The notes below the pieces were generated by a model. That model was not told where the DNA came from. It did no database searches and saw only the letters and a program-made list of their open reading frames with translations. A stretch of 62,789 nt of DNA from UBA4582 sp047630175 (GTDB taxonomy: Bacteria > Pseudomonadota > Gammaproteobacteria > Pseudomonadales > Azotimanducaceae), in contig JBLHVI010000015.1 of assembly GCA_047630175.1 (NCBI GenBank), forward strand, positions 1-62,789, read 5' to 3'. The position numbers and the translations under genes were made by a program. Shown piece after piece: positions 36,844 to 45,955 of this stretch. The stretch's first letter is position 1. The number at the start of each line of letters is the position of its first letter.

Positions 36844-38475
36844 TTAATAGGTCATGCTTTCGCCATCCAAAGCGGGTGTTAGAACAGGCAAGCGAATCGC
36901 TTGTAAACGCTGCTCTAGCGCAAACCCTAACCCCAGCAGCTTTGCTTCACTAAAGGCCGTACCCATAAACGAAAGGGTAACGGGTAACCCTCGTCCCGTG
37001 AATCCCGCGGGGACTATCAGATCTGGAAAACCAGCTAAGTTGGCAAGTATCACTGGTGAGCCACCACTGCCAGCGCTTACGGCAGAACTCCGCGGCCTGT
37101 CAATTAGTTGTGCGGGTACACCTATTGTTGGATAGACAATGGCATCTAGCTTTTCTGCTTCGATTAACCCTTCAATGGTCTGCCTGATAAGTGGCAGCGC
37201 ATGATCACGAACCGCGACGTACTCGTAGTCAGTTAAATCGCCACTCTTGTCTTCCTTCAGCATAAGTGCCCAGCGCGAGGGATTCGGAATGACACCATCC
37301 TCGCGTTTCGCCGTTAAGCGCATGGCGCTGTCGATAAGTTCCTCTAAGGTCTTAGGATAACCTGACCCCAAGGTCTGCAGATACTCCGCTATCTGAGTTC
37401 TAAACTCGGGGTAGCGTATGGCTCTATAGAATTTGCCCCGCGACTCTAAAAGCCAGGCAGGAAACGCTATGTCAATAACGTCAGCCCCCGCATCACGCAT
37501 AGACTGCAGCGCTGCTTCTACGACCCAGTCAACTTCTGCATTTTTCTCCATAAAGACGCGAGCGACGCCGATACGGGCACCAACAAGAGCATCCTTGTCT
37601 AAAAATTGCATATAGTCCGTTTTCACAAGCCCCTGACTTTTTAAGGTCGAGGGGTCTGCCTCATCAATGCCCTGCATGACAGATAACGCAATTGCCACGT
37701 CAGTCACACTGCGCGCCATTGGACCGACGGTATCAAATGATAACGCTAAGGGGACAACACCATCTCTGCTTATCAGCCCATGAGTTGTCTTAAGTCCAAC
37801 AATGCCATTGGCAGAAGATGGGCTGCGCACCGAACCGCCGGTGTCTGTGCCCAAGCCAAATGCGGCATAGGCTGCTGCAACCGCTGCGCCGGTGCCGCCT
37901 GATGACCCGGACGGTGAGCGCTTCAGATCATGAGGATTGCCGATCAACCCTCCCAAAGAATTCATCGCCCCCCCAGAAGCAAATTCACTTAAGTTGAGCT
38001 TGGCAATAATTATCGCACCCGCATCTCGCAGTCTCTTAACAACGAAAGCATCGTCTGGCGGATAGGATCCTTTGAGTAGAAAAGAACCTGCGGTCGTTGG
38101 CATGTCGGCCGTATCGATATTGTCTTTTATAACAACAGGGATACCATGGAGCGCAGACCGCCTTCCGCTCGCAAGCCGCTCTCGATCTAGTTCACGGGCG
38201 CGCTCAAGGGCGTTTGGATTAAGTGTCAGTATGGCGTTGAGCGCTGGCCCTTGCTGGTCGTAGGCATCGATTCGCGCCAAGTACAGCCCAACCAACTGTT
38301 CAGAATTTAATGCACCCGCATCCATCGCCGCGTTCAGTTGTACTATGGATGCGCTGCTTAAATCAATTTCTTCAGCATGCAACTGCACCGACGTTAAAAC
38401 CAACCCCAACAACACTAGCTCGGTTGCTCTAATGCGAAGGTCCGTTTTTTTCTGTTCTACCCAAGATCGAATCAT
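36844..38475 (-). CDS. Exported amidase (amidase-signature family)
   Basis: The amidase signature is clear: VVIKDNID with the catalytic Lys, the Ser cluster in SPSGSSGGTGAAVAA and GTDTGGSVRSPSS with the nucleophile Ser. The catalytic set Lys-cisSer-Ser is complete over a normal 543-residue length. A hydrophobic stretch near 20-34 (LVLLGLVLTSVQLHA) suggests a signal peptide, so it may act in the periplasm on amides or as a peptide amidase. It is convergent with the small membrane gene. A fragment of a related amidase lies at 59401-59586. Confidence 0.9.
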   Translation of the reverse strand: MIRSWVEQKKTDLRIRATELVLLGLVLTSVQLHAEEIDLSSASIVQLNAAMDAGALNSEQLVGLYLARIDAYDQQGPALNAILTLNPNALERARELDRERLASGRRSALHGIPVVIKDNIDTADMPTTAGSFLLKGSYPPDDAFVVKRLRDAGAIIIAKLNLSEFASGGAMNSLGGLIGNPHDLKRSPSGSSGGTGAAVAAAYAAFGLGTDTGGSVRSPSSANGIVGLKTTHGLISRDGVVPLALSFDTVGPMARSVTDVAIALSVMQGIDEADPSTLKSQGLVKTDYMQFLDKDALVGARIGVARVFMEKNAEVDWVVEAALQSMRDAGADVIDIAFPAWLLESRGKFYRAIRYPEFRTQIAEYLQTLGSGYPKTLEELIDSAMRLTAKREDGVIPNPSRWALMLKEDKSGDLTDYEYVAVRDHALPLIRQTIEGLIEAEKLDAIVYPTIGVPAQLIDRPRSSAVSAGSGGSPVILANLAGFPDLIVPAGFTGRGLPVTLSFMGTAFSEAKLLGLGFALEQRLQAIRLPVLTPALDGESMTY

Positions 38476-39157
38476 ACGTTAGCGCTCTGCAAAGAAATAT
38501 ATAGTCTCCAATAGCGTATAGCGTTGGGGCCCTAGTTGCCCTGCTTTTCTACTGCTAGCTTTGCGTAGCAAATAGCCAAGACTAGCATCATGATTTAGAC
38601 ATAACGCCGAACAGCCATGAGTCGCTGAGCATCTCTTTAGGTCAGCATAATGCGTTTGGTGCCCGCCAACCCGAACTAACGTCAAATCAAATTACAGGTG
38701 CTGTCTGCGCTTGCGATTTTATCATTCTAGCGTCGTCCTGCTAGCTGAGTCGCTGTTGAGCGGCTCCCTGTCAGATATGAATAAGCTGCATGGCCGAGCA
38801 GTCGGTATGACGCCATCGCCAATACCAGCGCATACGGCATTCCTACATTTGCTGCCTGCTTTAAGACTTTCTTCATGCCGGTGACTTTTTGCCTGTTTCG
38901 CGCTGATCGCAACGTAGGCAAGTAACCGCCATAAACTTCTTTCATCGCTTGTGCGGCACCAAAATGAGGCGATTTGTCCGAAATAGTGCGTTAACCTCCA
39001 ACCCAAGGTCATAAATCTACGCCTAAGCCGCATTTTCCTGTCTTCCACCTGTGGTACGTACCTTGCAGGTCTTGGTTGAAGAAGCGCCACACCTACGACA
39101 GCGGCGCACGCAGTCGTAGAAAATTTCCGAAACACTATTTCAAACCGGAGCGAGCGC
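38476..39157. other. Spacer with one coding-like stretch
   Basis: A 682-base interval. On the minus strand 38727-38990 reads open for 87 codons (contains MKEVYGGYLPTLRSARNRQK and a hydrophobic run) from a preceding stop at 38991, but no family or ribosome site was identified. The remainder shows nothing. It may be the end of a decayed gene. Confidence 0.4.
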
Positions 39158-40411
39158 ATGCAAACCAGTGCCAAGAATCAGTCAGCAATTAACCTAGCCG
39201 TCATATGGCTCTGGGTGGGTTGGTTCACGGTCGCAGTCTTCGTCATCTTTAAGATGACTACCCAGACGAATTACGCTGTTATGAGTACCAATATAGCCGC
39301 TGACTTTGGTTTAAGTCTGGGCGAAATTGGCGTGCTCGGTTCAATCTATATTCTTGGGTTCGCGCTGATGACTATCCCAGCGGGCGCGATGCTCGACTTC
39401 TATAACCCTCGCTATGTACTCATCCTGAGCGTTCTCACCGTCAGTTTGGGCGCGGTGATTTTCGCCACAGCGCCTAACTGGGTGTCGGTGTGTGTCGGGC
39501 AATTTGTTATGGGCGTTGGCGGCGCATTTGGCTATCCGGCGCTTGGTTTCTTCACCCGACACGTTTTTGGTGTACGCCGTTTCACCTTCATGATGGCCAT
39601 GGCCGGCGTCATAGGCGCGTCGTTCTCTGCATTGAGCCAAGGCGGCGTGGCGAGCCTGCTAAATAGCTATGATTGGCGCTCGATTACACTCGCGCTCGCT
39701 GCATTTGGGGTTGGCCTCGCCGTACTGATGGTATTTGTGATCCGCGACGATTCACGCGAAGGCAGTAAATCGCTGCCGTCGTTCGCAAGGGCGCTCGTTC
39801 GAGACTTAAAGGCTGTTGTTGTGGTACCCAGACTCTGGGGCGGCGCTTTGGTGGGCGGCGTTGGCTTTAGCGCCTACATGGCCTTTGGCGTTGTCTGGGG
39901 CGTGCAGCTCTTAATGGAACAAGGTTACGAGGCCACCAAAGCCGGACACATCGGGTCGCTCATGTGGATAGGTGGTGCGATCGGCGCACCTGCAATCGCC
40001 ATACTCAACACACGCTTGAACAGCTACAAAATCCCCGCAGTCACATTCTGCCTAGGCTGCGCAATTTGTATCGCGGGCCTATGCTTGAGTAGTTCAACCT
40101 ACCCAACCTACACCACAGTGCTGGTGTTGCTGACCGGGTTCTTTGGCGGCGGCTCTACGGTTCTGGGTTTCGGCTATGGTATGCAGCTCTGCCAACTTCA
40201 TTTGGCTGGCACTGTAACGGCCTTTGTGAACTTTTTTCTGTTTGTCGTTTCAGGCGTAATGATGATTGTGCCGGGAGAATTGATAGACCTAGGTTTGGCA
40301 GACTCACTCTCGCAGACCATGCTCGTATTTCCCGTCATATTGACAGTGACGGCTGTCTTAGTCGGCGTTTTTTATCGAGACGATGTTCTTCCCAGTGAAG
40401 CACCGAACTGA
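39158..40411 (+). CDS. Major facilitator superfamily transporter
   Basis: Twelve hydrophobic helices over 417 residues, with MFS landmarks: LGEIGVLGSIYILGFALMTI, GAMLDFYNPRYVL in the loop between helices two and three, and the same half-repeat layout later (MWIGGAIGAPAIAIL). The central loop has several charges (DDSREGSKSL). It resembles nitrate/oxalate or anion-type MFS proteins, but the substrate is unknown. GGAG precedes ATG 39158. It lies 66 bases before the P450 gene in the same direction and may import or export its substrate. Confidence 0.88.
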   Translation: MQTSAKNQSAINLAVIWLWVGWFTVAVFVIFKMTTQTNYAVMSTNIAADFGLSLGEIGVLGSIYILGFALMTIPAGAMLDFYNPRYVLILSVLTVSLGAVIFATAPNWVSVCVGQFVMGVGGAFGYPALGFFTRHVFGVRRFTFMMAMAGVIGASFSALSQGGVASLLNSYDWRSITLALAAFGVGLAVLMVFVIRDDSREGSKSLPSFARALVRDLKAVVVVPRLWGGALVGGVGFSAYMAFGVVWGVQLLMEQGYEATKAGHIGSLMWIGGAIGAPAIAILNTRLNSYKIPAVTFCLGCAICIAGLCLSSSTYPTYTTVLVLLTGFFGGGSTVLGFGYGMQLCQLHLAGTVTAFVNFFLFVVSGVMMIVPGELIDLGLADSLSQTMLVFPVILTVTAVLVGVFYRDDVLPSEAPN

Positions 40412-40477
40412 CACATTTACCTGAAACACCGAACCCAAACCTCGAAGTAACGCTTTGAACGAATAAGGCAAGCATTT

Positions 40478-41791
40478 ATGAACAGCATACCTACACCATT
40501 AGCAGATCTAGAGATCAGTGAAAGTAACGAGATCACCGCACACCATATGCTCGGCTTTACTAATAGGTCTTGGATTAACGCTTACAAAACCCACGGCCCT
40601 GTATTTAAAGTAGCCATTGGTGAGCGACAGTACACGGTGCTTTGCGGTCACGATGCCAACCTTGAAGCCTGGCGGCGACCCGATGATTGGAACTACCGGG
40701 ATACCGATAGCGGTAGTTTCTTCCGCTCAGAAATGGGCAAAGGCCATGTCACGCAGTTAAACGGCGAACCCCATCGACGACTTCGCAAGTTGATCCTGCC
40801 AGCGATTGGTGTCAAGGCCTTAAGCCGAGATTTCGAAGCCGTGATGGCATCTATGACCAGGTCTATCGCGGAAATCCCGAGGGACACCTGTGACTTGTTC
40901 GACAAAGCCAACGTCGCGTACACCGACGCACTCGCTGTGTCGCAAGTGAAACTTGACGTTCCGCCCGAAACAATCAAATTACTCGCAGATTTTGAGGATT
41001 GGTTCATTGGCGGCCTACGTGTTTCGCCAGACCAACAGCAGCAGTTTCATGCAACGCACGAGTATCGCGCTATCAAGTCGGCTGCTTACGATGTGTTCGA
41101 GCAAGTCGTTGCCGAGCGTCAATCCGGTGTGCGCCGCAATGATTCGTTCGACATGATGTTTGACCAGCCAGCTATGCCAGGCTTTTTACCCCTCGACCAA
41201 GATGAATTAGTGCAAGCTGTTTATTTGTTGTCGGTTGCGGGTGTTGGTAACATCGCTAACCAATTGTCCGCAGCTGTCTGGTTTTTAACTTCCCATCCAG
41301 AATGGCTTGATCGATTGCGCCATGAATTAGATCATGTGGATTTGGCTATGATGAAGTCGGGCATGGCCAACTTTCCGATCCTGAAAGCCGTCGTATCAGA
41401 AATGGAGCGCTTTTATCAGCCCGCGCCCGCCATCCAAAAAATAACCACCAATGATTTAGACATCATGGGCCAACATATTCCAGCCGGTGAATCGGTACTA
41501 CACATTCACGGTCTCGCGCATTTTGATGCCGATCTTTACGAACGGCCCTATGAATTCAATCCTGGTCGATGGCTGACAGGCAGCATCAAGAAACCCCTGG
41601 CGTTTGGCGGCGGCAAACATCTTTGCCTTGGCATGGGTGTAGCCCGCTTGTTCGTCCCCTTGTCGTTAGCACTGATGGTAAAAGACTATGACATCGAAGC
41701 GTTACAAGCACCCATGAGCGTAATGCTTGCTCCCACTATTCCAAGCTCGCCGCCCACGACGCGATTTGAGGTAAAACTCACACCACGCTAA
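40478..41791 (+). CDS. Cytochrome P450
   Basis: The heme-binding loop FGGGKHLCLGMGVARL holds the Cys ligand, and EMER gives the ExxR motif of helix K. The PERF-like segment is YEFNPGRWL. Helix I reads LLSVAGVGNIANQL, where the usual Thr after the acidic residue for oxygen activation is missing (Asn-Ile-Ala-Asn instead). The length of 437 is that of a soluble bacterial class I P450, which would need separate ferredoxin and reductase; none is adjacent. Neighbouring MFS, VOC, SDR and CoA-ligase genes suggest catabolism of a hydrophobic carbon source. Confidence 0.92.
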   Translation: MNSIPTPLADLEISESNEITAHHMLGFTNRSWINAYKTHGPVFKVAIGERQYTVLCGHDANLEAWRRPDDWNYRDTDSGSFFRSEMGKGHVTQLNGEPHRRLRKLILPAIGVKALSRDFEAVMASMTRSIAEIPRDTCDLFDKANVAYTDALAVSQVKLDVPPETIKLLADFEDWFIGGLRVSPDQQQQFHATHEYRAIKSAAYDVFEQVVAERQSGVRRNDSFDMMFDQPAMPGFLPLDQDELVQAVYLLSVAGVGNIANQLSAAVWFLTSHPEWLDRLRHELDHVDLAMMKSGMANFPILKAVVSEMERFYQPAPAIQKITTNDLDIMGQHIPAGESVLHIHGLAHFDADLYERPYEFNPGRWLTGSIKKPLAFGGGKHLCLGMGVARLFVPLSLALMVKDYDIEALQAPMSVMLAPTIPSSPPTTRFEVKLTPR

Positions 41792-41809
41792 CGCAACCTA
41801 AGAGTTGGT

Positions 41810-41826
41810 GTTATCGCAGGGATAAC
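41810..41826. terminator. Stem-loop after the P450 gene
   Basis: GTTATC-gcagg-GATAAC is a perfect 6-base stem with a five-base loop, 19 bases after the stop codon, followed by a second palindrome AACGGCCGTT. There is no T-run directly behind it, so a rho-independent terminator is uncertain. Confidence 0.3.
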
Positions 41827-41891
41827 GGCCGTTGCTCGTCTTTTACCTGTTTGAGGTTAACAGTAGCTAACGGAGAAGGTAACGACGATGC

Positions 41892-42119
41892 AAACATTAT
41901 CCGTGGCTACGCGTAGTCTTGGTTGAAGCGCGTCAAGATGCCTTCAACGATAGGTACAACGCGATCTATTTATCGGAAGCTATGAATATCGATGGAATTC
42001 TGTCAGCCAAGCGTTTCAGGCTTGCCTAGAAGCAGATGTTCGTCAAGCGAGGACGCGAAGATCTGGTTTTCAATGAAATAGACAAGCACGACATTTTGAG
42101 CTTTAAATCAGTCGGTTAG
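41892..42119 (+). pseudogene. Remnant of a small dimeric alpha-beta-barrel (DUF4286/EthD-like) protein
   Basis: One frame reads WLRVVLVEARQDAFNDRY, then NAIYLSEAMNIDGILSAKRF and RLA before a TAG at 42027, continuing without further stop to 42117. The pattern (strand, EFN.WY..IHL, V.G...A.RF) is that of small DUF4286/EthD-type ferredoxin-fold proteins. The start codon is missing or shifted and a stop interrupts it, so I call it a pseudogene. It would fit the surrounding degradation genes. Confidence 0.6.
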
Positions 42120-42132
42120 ACCCGCATCGACG

Positions 42133-42585
42133 CTAGAAATTTTCGACCAACTCAAGGAAGGTTCCATCCGGATCCTTGAAGCAAAAAAACCGACTGCCGT
42201 GTCCGTTGCCGATTGAAACGGTTCCCGGCGGTCCGATTATCTCTACCCCGGAGTCTTCGAGAAATTTTAAGTCAGCATCGAGATCAGATGACATAAGCGC
42301 TATACGCGCGAGTCCTACATGGTAAAGGTGCGGATATGGCGAAGCAGGGTCTGTTGGATCCTGCCACTGTAACAGGTCAATCACCATGGGTGGGTTAGCA
42401 TCTTTCAGTGTGAATAACGCGCCTTTGACCCTGTAAGGTTTCATGCCGACTGCTGCGGCGACGTCTGCCGTGTTGGTCTCGGGTACCTGCCAGAACTCCT
42501 CGAAGCCTAGCATTTCATAAAAAGCTTTGGACTTGTCATAGTCTGAACAGTTTATGTTGATGTGAACCATGCCAGTGATGTTCAT
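42133..42585 (-). CDS. VOC-family protein, single domain
   Basis: One glyoxalase-like module: MVHININCSDYDKSKAFYEM, GFEEFWQVP, HVGLARIALMSSDLDADLKF and the end FCFKDPDGTFLELVENF with the metal-binding Glu. The length of about 150 is typical for dimeric VOC proteins. Start ATG 42585 is chosen because GAGGTAAG lies just upstream; a longer frame would overlap the SDR gene. It follows the SDR gene in the same direction (about 43 bases) and likely serves in the same pathway. Confidence 0.85.
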   Translation of the reverse strand: MNITGMVHININCSDYDKSKAFYEMLGFEEFWQVPETNTADVAAAVGMKPYRVKGALFTLKDANPPMVIDLLQWQDPTDPASPYPHLYHVGLARIALMSSDLDADLKFLEDSGVEIIGPPGTVSIGNGHGSRFFCFKDPDGTFLELVENF

Positions 42586-42628
42586 GAGTCTTACCTCGAA
42601 TCGAATTGCAGTAGGTCGGCACTCACCT

Positions 42629-43387
42629 CTAGCCGACTGTATCGGCATTGTCGATGACCATTTCAGCCCCGTTGATATGCTTGGCAGCGTCTGAGATAAG
42701 GTAGGTCACCATATGCGCAACATCGTCAGGCTCACCAATTCCCATATCTTTTCGACCCTGTTCGGCATCAGGCAGCGCCGTCATATCGATGCCTGCCAAT
42801 TTTTTAACGGCTGCATGCACCATTGGGGTACTGATACTACCAGGATGAATTGAGTTACAACGAATACCTAGTTTCTGTTGCTTGCAATGCACGGCAATGG
42901 ACTTAGTCATCGACCGAATGCCACCCTTCGCGGCGCTGTAGGCCAGATAGGCAGGTATACCCACCAATGCTGCAGTAGAAGACATATTGATAATGGAGCC
43001 CCCGCCTGACACTTTCATTAATGCGATCGCCATTTGGCAACCCCAGAAAGTCCCATCGAGGTGGATACTCATCGTCCGTCGCCATTGTTCCGTCGTTGTC
43101 GTTTCTATATTCGCGATGACGGCTATCCCCGCGTTGTTAACGAGCCCATCCAGCCTGCCAAAGTCTCGCTCGACAAGTTTAGTAAGATCTGCCCAACGTG
43201 ACTCACGAGCGACATCGTGTTCAAAGAAAGTTGCGCCTATCTGCTTGGCAATCTGTTCACCGACGGCAACGTTTATGTCGGTCATGATGACGCTTGCGCC
43301 ATTGGCAGCGAGCATTCTTGCGTCAGCCTCGCCCAACCCAGATGCCGCGCCCGTGACAATTACCACCTTGCCTTTAACATTGCCCAT
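42629..43387 (-). CDS. Short-chain dehydrogenase/reductase
   Basis: The classical pattern is visible: VIVTGAASGLGEADARML, DINVAVGEQ, NNAGIAVIAN, SSTAALVGIPAYLAYSAAKG (Ser, Tyr and Lys of the active site) and NSIHPGSISTPM. The TGAASGLG turn with a following Asp suggests NAD rather than NADP. GGAAGG precedes ATG 43387. It is likely the first gene of a two-gene unit with the VOC protein. Similar enzymes act on hydroxysteroids, terpenoid alcohols or cyclic alcohols. Confidence 0.9.
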   Translation of the reverse strand: MGNVKGKVVIVTGAASGLGEADARMLAANGASVIMTDINVAVGEQIAKQIGATFFEHDVARESRWADLTKLVERDFGRLDGLVNNAGIAVIANIETTTTEQWRRTMSIHLDGTFWGCQMAIALMKVSGGGSIINMSSTAALVGIPAYLAYSAAKGGIRSMTKSIAVHCKQQKLGIRCNSIHPGSISTPMVHAAVKKLAGIDMTALPDAEQGRKDMGIGEPDDVAHMVTYLISDAAKHINGAEMVIDNADTVG

Positions 43388-43733
43388 CTTTTGCCTTCCC
43401 TACGACATAGCGCTACGCCATGGAAGGACAAACTATGAAGCGTTAAGCGGTGCAGAGCAAGCAACGTGGGTGGACATTGCGCGTGGGTTAGCGTTGCCTT
43501 TAGCCGTGCTAACGAGCGCAAGCATGACCGCATGACGCATGATGTCGCACTGATGCCTGCAGTTCTGGAATATGTGCGTCGCGGCTAGAGACCACGTAAG
43601 CGCTGGGCTAATGGCTAGAAGTCAGGCCCCGTTTGCTGCTGCGAAACAGACTCCATTCGAAGAGATCATTGCTTAAGTCGGGCTATCCCCCTCCAACCAC
43701 CCAACAAGATAGCGAGTCAGAGGAGGTTTTTAC
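43388..43733. other. Spacer between SDR and CoA-ligase genes
   Basis: No gene-like feature was recognised in 346 bases; a plus-strand stretch reads LSGAEQATWVDIARGLALPL, but it lacks a start and a family match. Confidence 0.4.
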
Positions 43734-45281
43734 CTATCTGTTGCGCAGCTCTTTTCGAAGAATCTTACCTGCTGCACTTTTCGGTATCGCATCGATTACT
43801 TCGAGCTGCTTAATCTGTTTGTAGCTCACAAGATTTTCGCTGACCAACGCCTGAATCTCTTTCAACGTAATCTCTTGGCCGGGCACAACGGCAACAAATG
43901 CTTTTGGCACTTCACCCGCCTCATCATCCGGAACGCCAATAACAGCAACATCTGCCACTTTAGGATGCGTAATGATGAGCGCTTCTAGCTCTGCTGGTGC
44001 GACTTGGAAACCCTTGAATTTGATGAGCTCTTTCATGCGATCAACGATCGACATATGTCCATGCTCATCAATGATAGCGATGTCACCTGTATGCAACCAG
44101 CCATCGGCATCAATTGTTTCAGCTGTCGCCGTGGGATTGTTCAAGTAGCCCGTCATAATTTGAGGACCGCGAACCCAAAGTTCACCACGCTCGCCAACGG
44201 GCCGGTCTTCGCCTGTGTCTGGATCGACAATTCGACTCTCCGTGTTCGAGACAGTGACGCCGCTGGTCCCCGGCCGATAGTCACCTTCAACGGTTGCGTG
44301 ACTCACTGGGCTAAGCTCTGTCATACCAAAGCCCTGCACCACTTCGCAACCGAGGCGCGCGGCGGCCTTCGCGGCAAGTTCAGCACCCAGCGGCGCAGCA
44401 CCCGAAAACACCTGCCTCACGGATGAAATGTCGTAGTTGTCAACAATGGGCGCGCTTGCGAGGCCAATAATAATGGGTGGCACCGCAAAGAAGCGCGTGA
44501 TTTTAAAATCTTGTACGGCCTGCAGTGCCTCCACCATATCGAACCTAGGCATGGTGATAGTCGTGACGCCATTACTGATCAGGCCGTTCATCAACACCTG
44601 CATGCCATAGATGTGGAAAAACGGTAAAGCCGCCAAAGCAACCTCGTTTTGCTGATAGCGAATGGCGTGGATACATTGCTCAATGTTCGCCACAAGGTTA
44701 CGGTGAGACAGCATGACACCCTTAGGCAAACCTGTAGTGCCTGAAGAGTAAGGCAACACAACAGTGTGCGTGGCAGCATCAACCGCTACCTGCTCAATTG
44801 GATCTCCAAACACATCCGCCATCGCGGTGGTGCCGGGAGGTGCATCGCCGATGATGATGACCTCGATCACGTCAGTCCCTTCTATTGCTTTCAGCGCGGT
44901 CTCTGCAAACATAGGCACTGTGAACAGAATCGTAGCACCGGCGTCTTTTAGCTGATGCATGACTTCTTGCCAGCCGTACGTTGGATTGATCGTCGTGACC
45001 GCAGCACCGGCGACGGCTACACCATGGAAAACAACGGCGTATTCAGGCAGGTTCGGTGCCATAAGCCCAACGACCTTGCCGGGCTTTATTCCACGCGCAG
45101 CAAGGCCGCCCGCCAGTGCGTAAATGGCGGCGCTCAACTCAGAGTAGGTATAGCTGCTAATGCCTGCGGCATCACGAATCGCTACGTGGTCAGCAAGCTC
45201 TATGGCTTTGCGTAGTACGTGGGCCGTTATTGTTACGTTGGGGATGTCGACATCAGGGAGTGGACTAGAATGAATAATCAT
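43734..45281 (-). CDS. AMP-dependent acyl/aryl-CoA ligase (4-coumarate-CoA-ligase-like)
   Basis: The ANL-superfamily motifs are present: YSSGTTGLPKGVMLSHRN (P-loop-like A3), QGFGMTELSPV (A5), LWVRGPQIMTGYLN, GWLHTGDIAI with the Asp of A7, VDRMKELIKFKGFQVAP (A8) and SAAGKILRKELR with the catalytic Lys. The KFKGFQVAPAELE segment is typical of 4-coumarate/luciferase-like ligases. It activates an aromatic or medium-chain acid with CoA. It is transcribed the same way as the SDR-VOC pair but separated by a spacer. A GGAAG lies about eleven bases before the ATG. Confidence 0.9.
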   Translation of the reverse strand: MIIHSSPLPDVDIPNVTITAHVLRKAIELADHVAIRDAAGISSYTYSELSAAIYALAGGLAARGIKPGKVVGLMAPNLPEYAVVFHGVAVAGAAVTTINPTYGWQEVMHQLKDAGATILFTVPMFAETALKAIEGTDVIEVIIIGDAPPGTTAMADVFGDPIEQVAVDAATHTVVLPYSSGTTGLPKGVMLSHRNLVANIEQCIHAIRYQQNEVALAALPFFHIYGMQVLMNGLISNGVTTITMPRFDMVEALQAVQDFKITRFFAVPPIIIGLASAPIVDNYDISSVRQVFSGAAPLGAELAAKAAARLGCEVVQGFGMTELSPVSHATVEGDYRPGTSGVTVSNTESRIVDPDTGEDRPVGERGELWVRGPQIMTGYLNNPTATAETIDADGWLHTGDIAIIDEHGHMSIVDRMKELIKFKGFQVAPAELEALIITHPKVADVAVIGVPDDEAGEVPKAFVAVVPGQEITLKEIQALVSENLVSYKQIKQLEVIDAIPKSAAGKILRKELRNR

Positions 45282-45955
45282 AGGTATTTGGCGTCTTCCT
45301 TTATTATGGGCTTAATTTTATTATCTATAATCTGACAATACTCACTGGATAAAAGTTCCGGACACGCGCTGGTCGTATGCCAACACCGTCAGCACATGTT
45401 TTTTAAGCGCACTGTTATGGTGCCTTTGCCGTTCGGGTTGCGTCCGCTTACGTCAGATAATCCCCTGACATGTGACGACACCATTAGAAATCGCCAGATG
45501 CCAAAAAGTGAATATTGAACACGTAATATCTTACACTGCTGGATGATTCCTCTCACCATTCTACAGAACTGCAGTAACCGACTTGGGCTTTCCATCATTA
45601 AAAACCTCGTCGTCAATAATCACGGGCTTTTTTGCGCAGCCATCCGTTCGTCGTTTGACTCCCTCGGCACACTAGTAGGCACACTAGAAACCCTTGTTGA
45701 AGGTAACGCCAGCAGTGAAGCGCTCGAATTTGTTGAAGACAACAATGTCACGCTAATACGCTTTGATCACAAGAAGTCTGCTATTCCGGACGTTGATCTT
45801 CGGATTACGCGTCAACGGTGAGACCCGTCGGTTGCTTCAATTTTGTTCGCCTGCCTACGCTCACCCGTCGTTATTAACGATGCTATGGCAGCAGGCCCCT
45901 CGCAGGCCCCAGAAGCAGGTGATATCATAGTCACCGATTACCAAGAGACAAGCTA
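45282..45955. other. Spacer before the DAHP synthase gene
   Basis: Besides a doubtful small frame at 45543-45821 nothing was recognised in 674 bases. The promoter of the DAHP synthase gene should be in the last 100 bases, and no feedback leader peptide or Trp/Tyr operator was obvious. Confidence 0.4.
45543..45821 (+). CDS. Small hypothetical protein, doubtful
   Basis: A 92-residue frame whose second half (GTLVGTLETLVEGNASSEAL then EFVEDNNVTLIRFDHKKS) has protein-like composition, but the first half is poor. No ribosome site or family was found, and the start may lie further downstream. It could be the remains of a longer gene. Confidence 0.25.
   Translation: MIPLTILQNCSNRLGLSIIKNLVVNNHGLFCAAIRSSFDSLGTLVGTLETLVEGNASSEALEFVEDNNVTLIRFDHKKSAIPDVDLRITRQR

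Noticed and set aside
38722..39174. A 150-codon minus-strand frame overlapping the start of the MFS gene
   Set aside because: No family, no ribosome site, and it overlaps the real MFS start and the other coding-like stretch in a different frame.
40478..41791. Considered whether the P450 was inactive because helix I lacks Thr
   Set aside because: The heme Cys loop and ExxR are intact, so it is reported as unusual rather than broken.
41810..41826. Considered as a firm rho-independent terminator
   Set aside because: No T-run follows the stem, so it is kept only as a low-confidence stem-loop.
42987..43535. A 182-codon plus-strand frame over the SDR gene
   Set aside because: It mirrors the SDR coding region and runs into the spacer without domain motifs.
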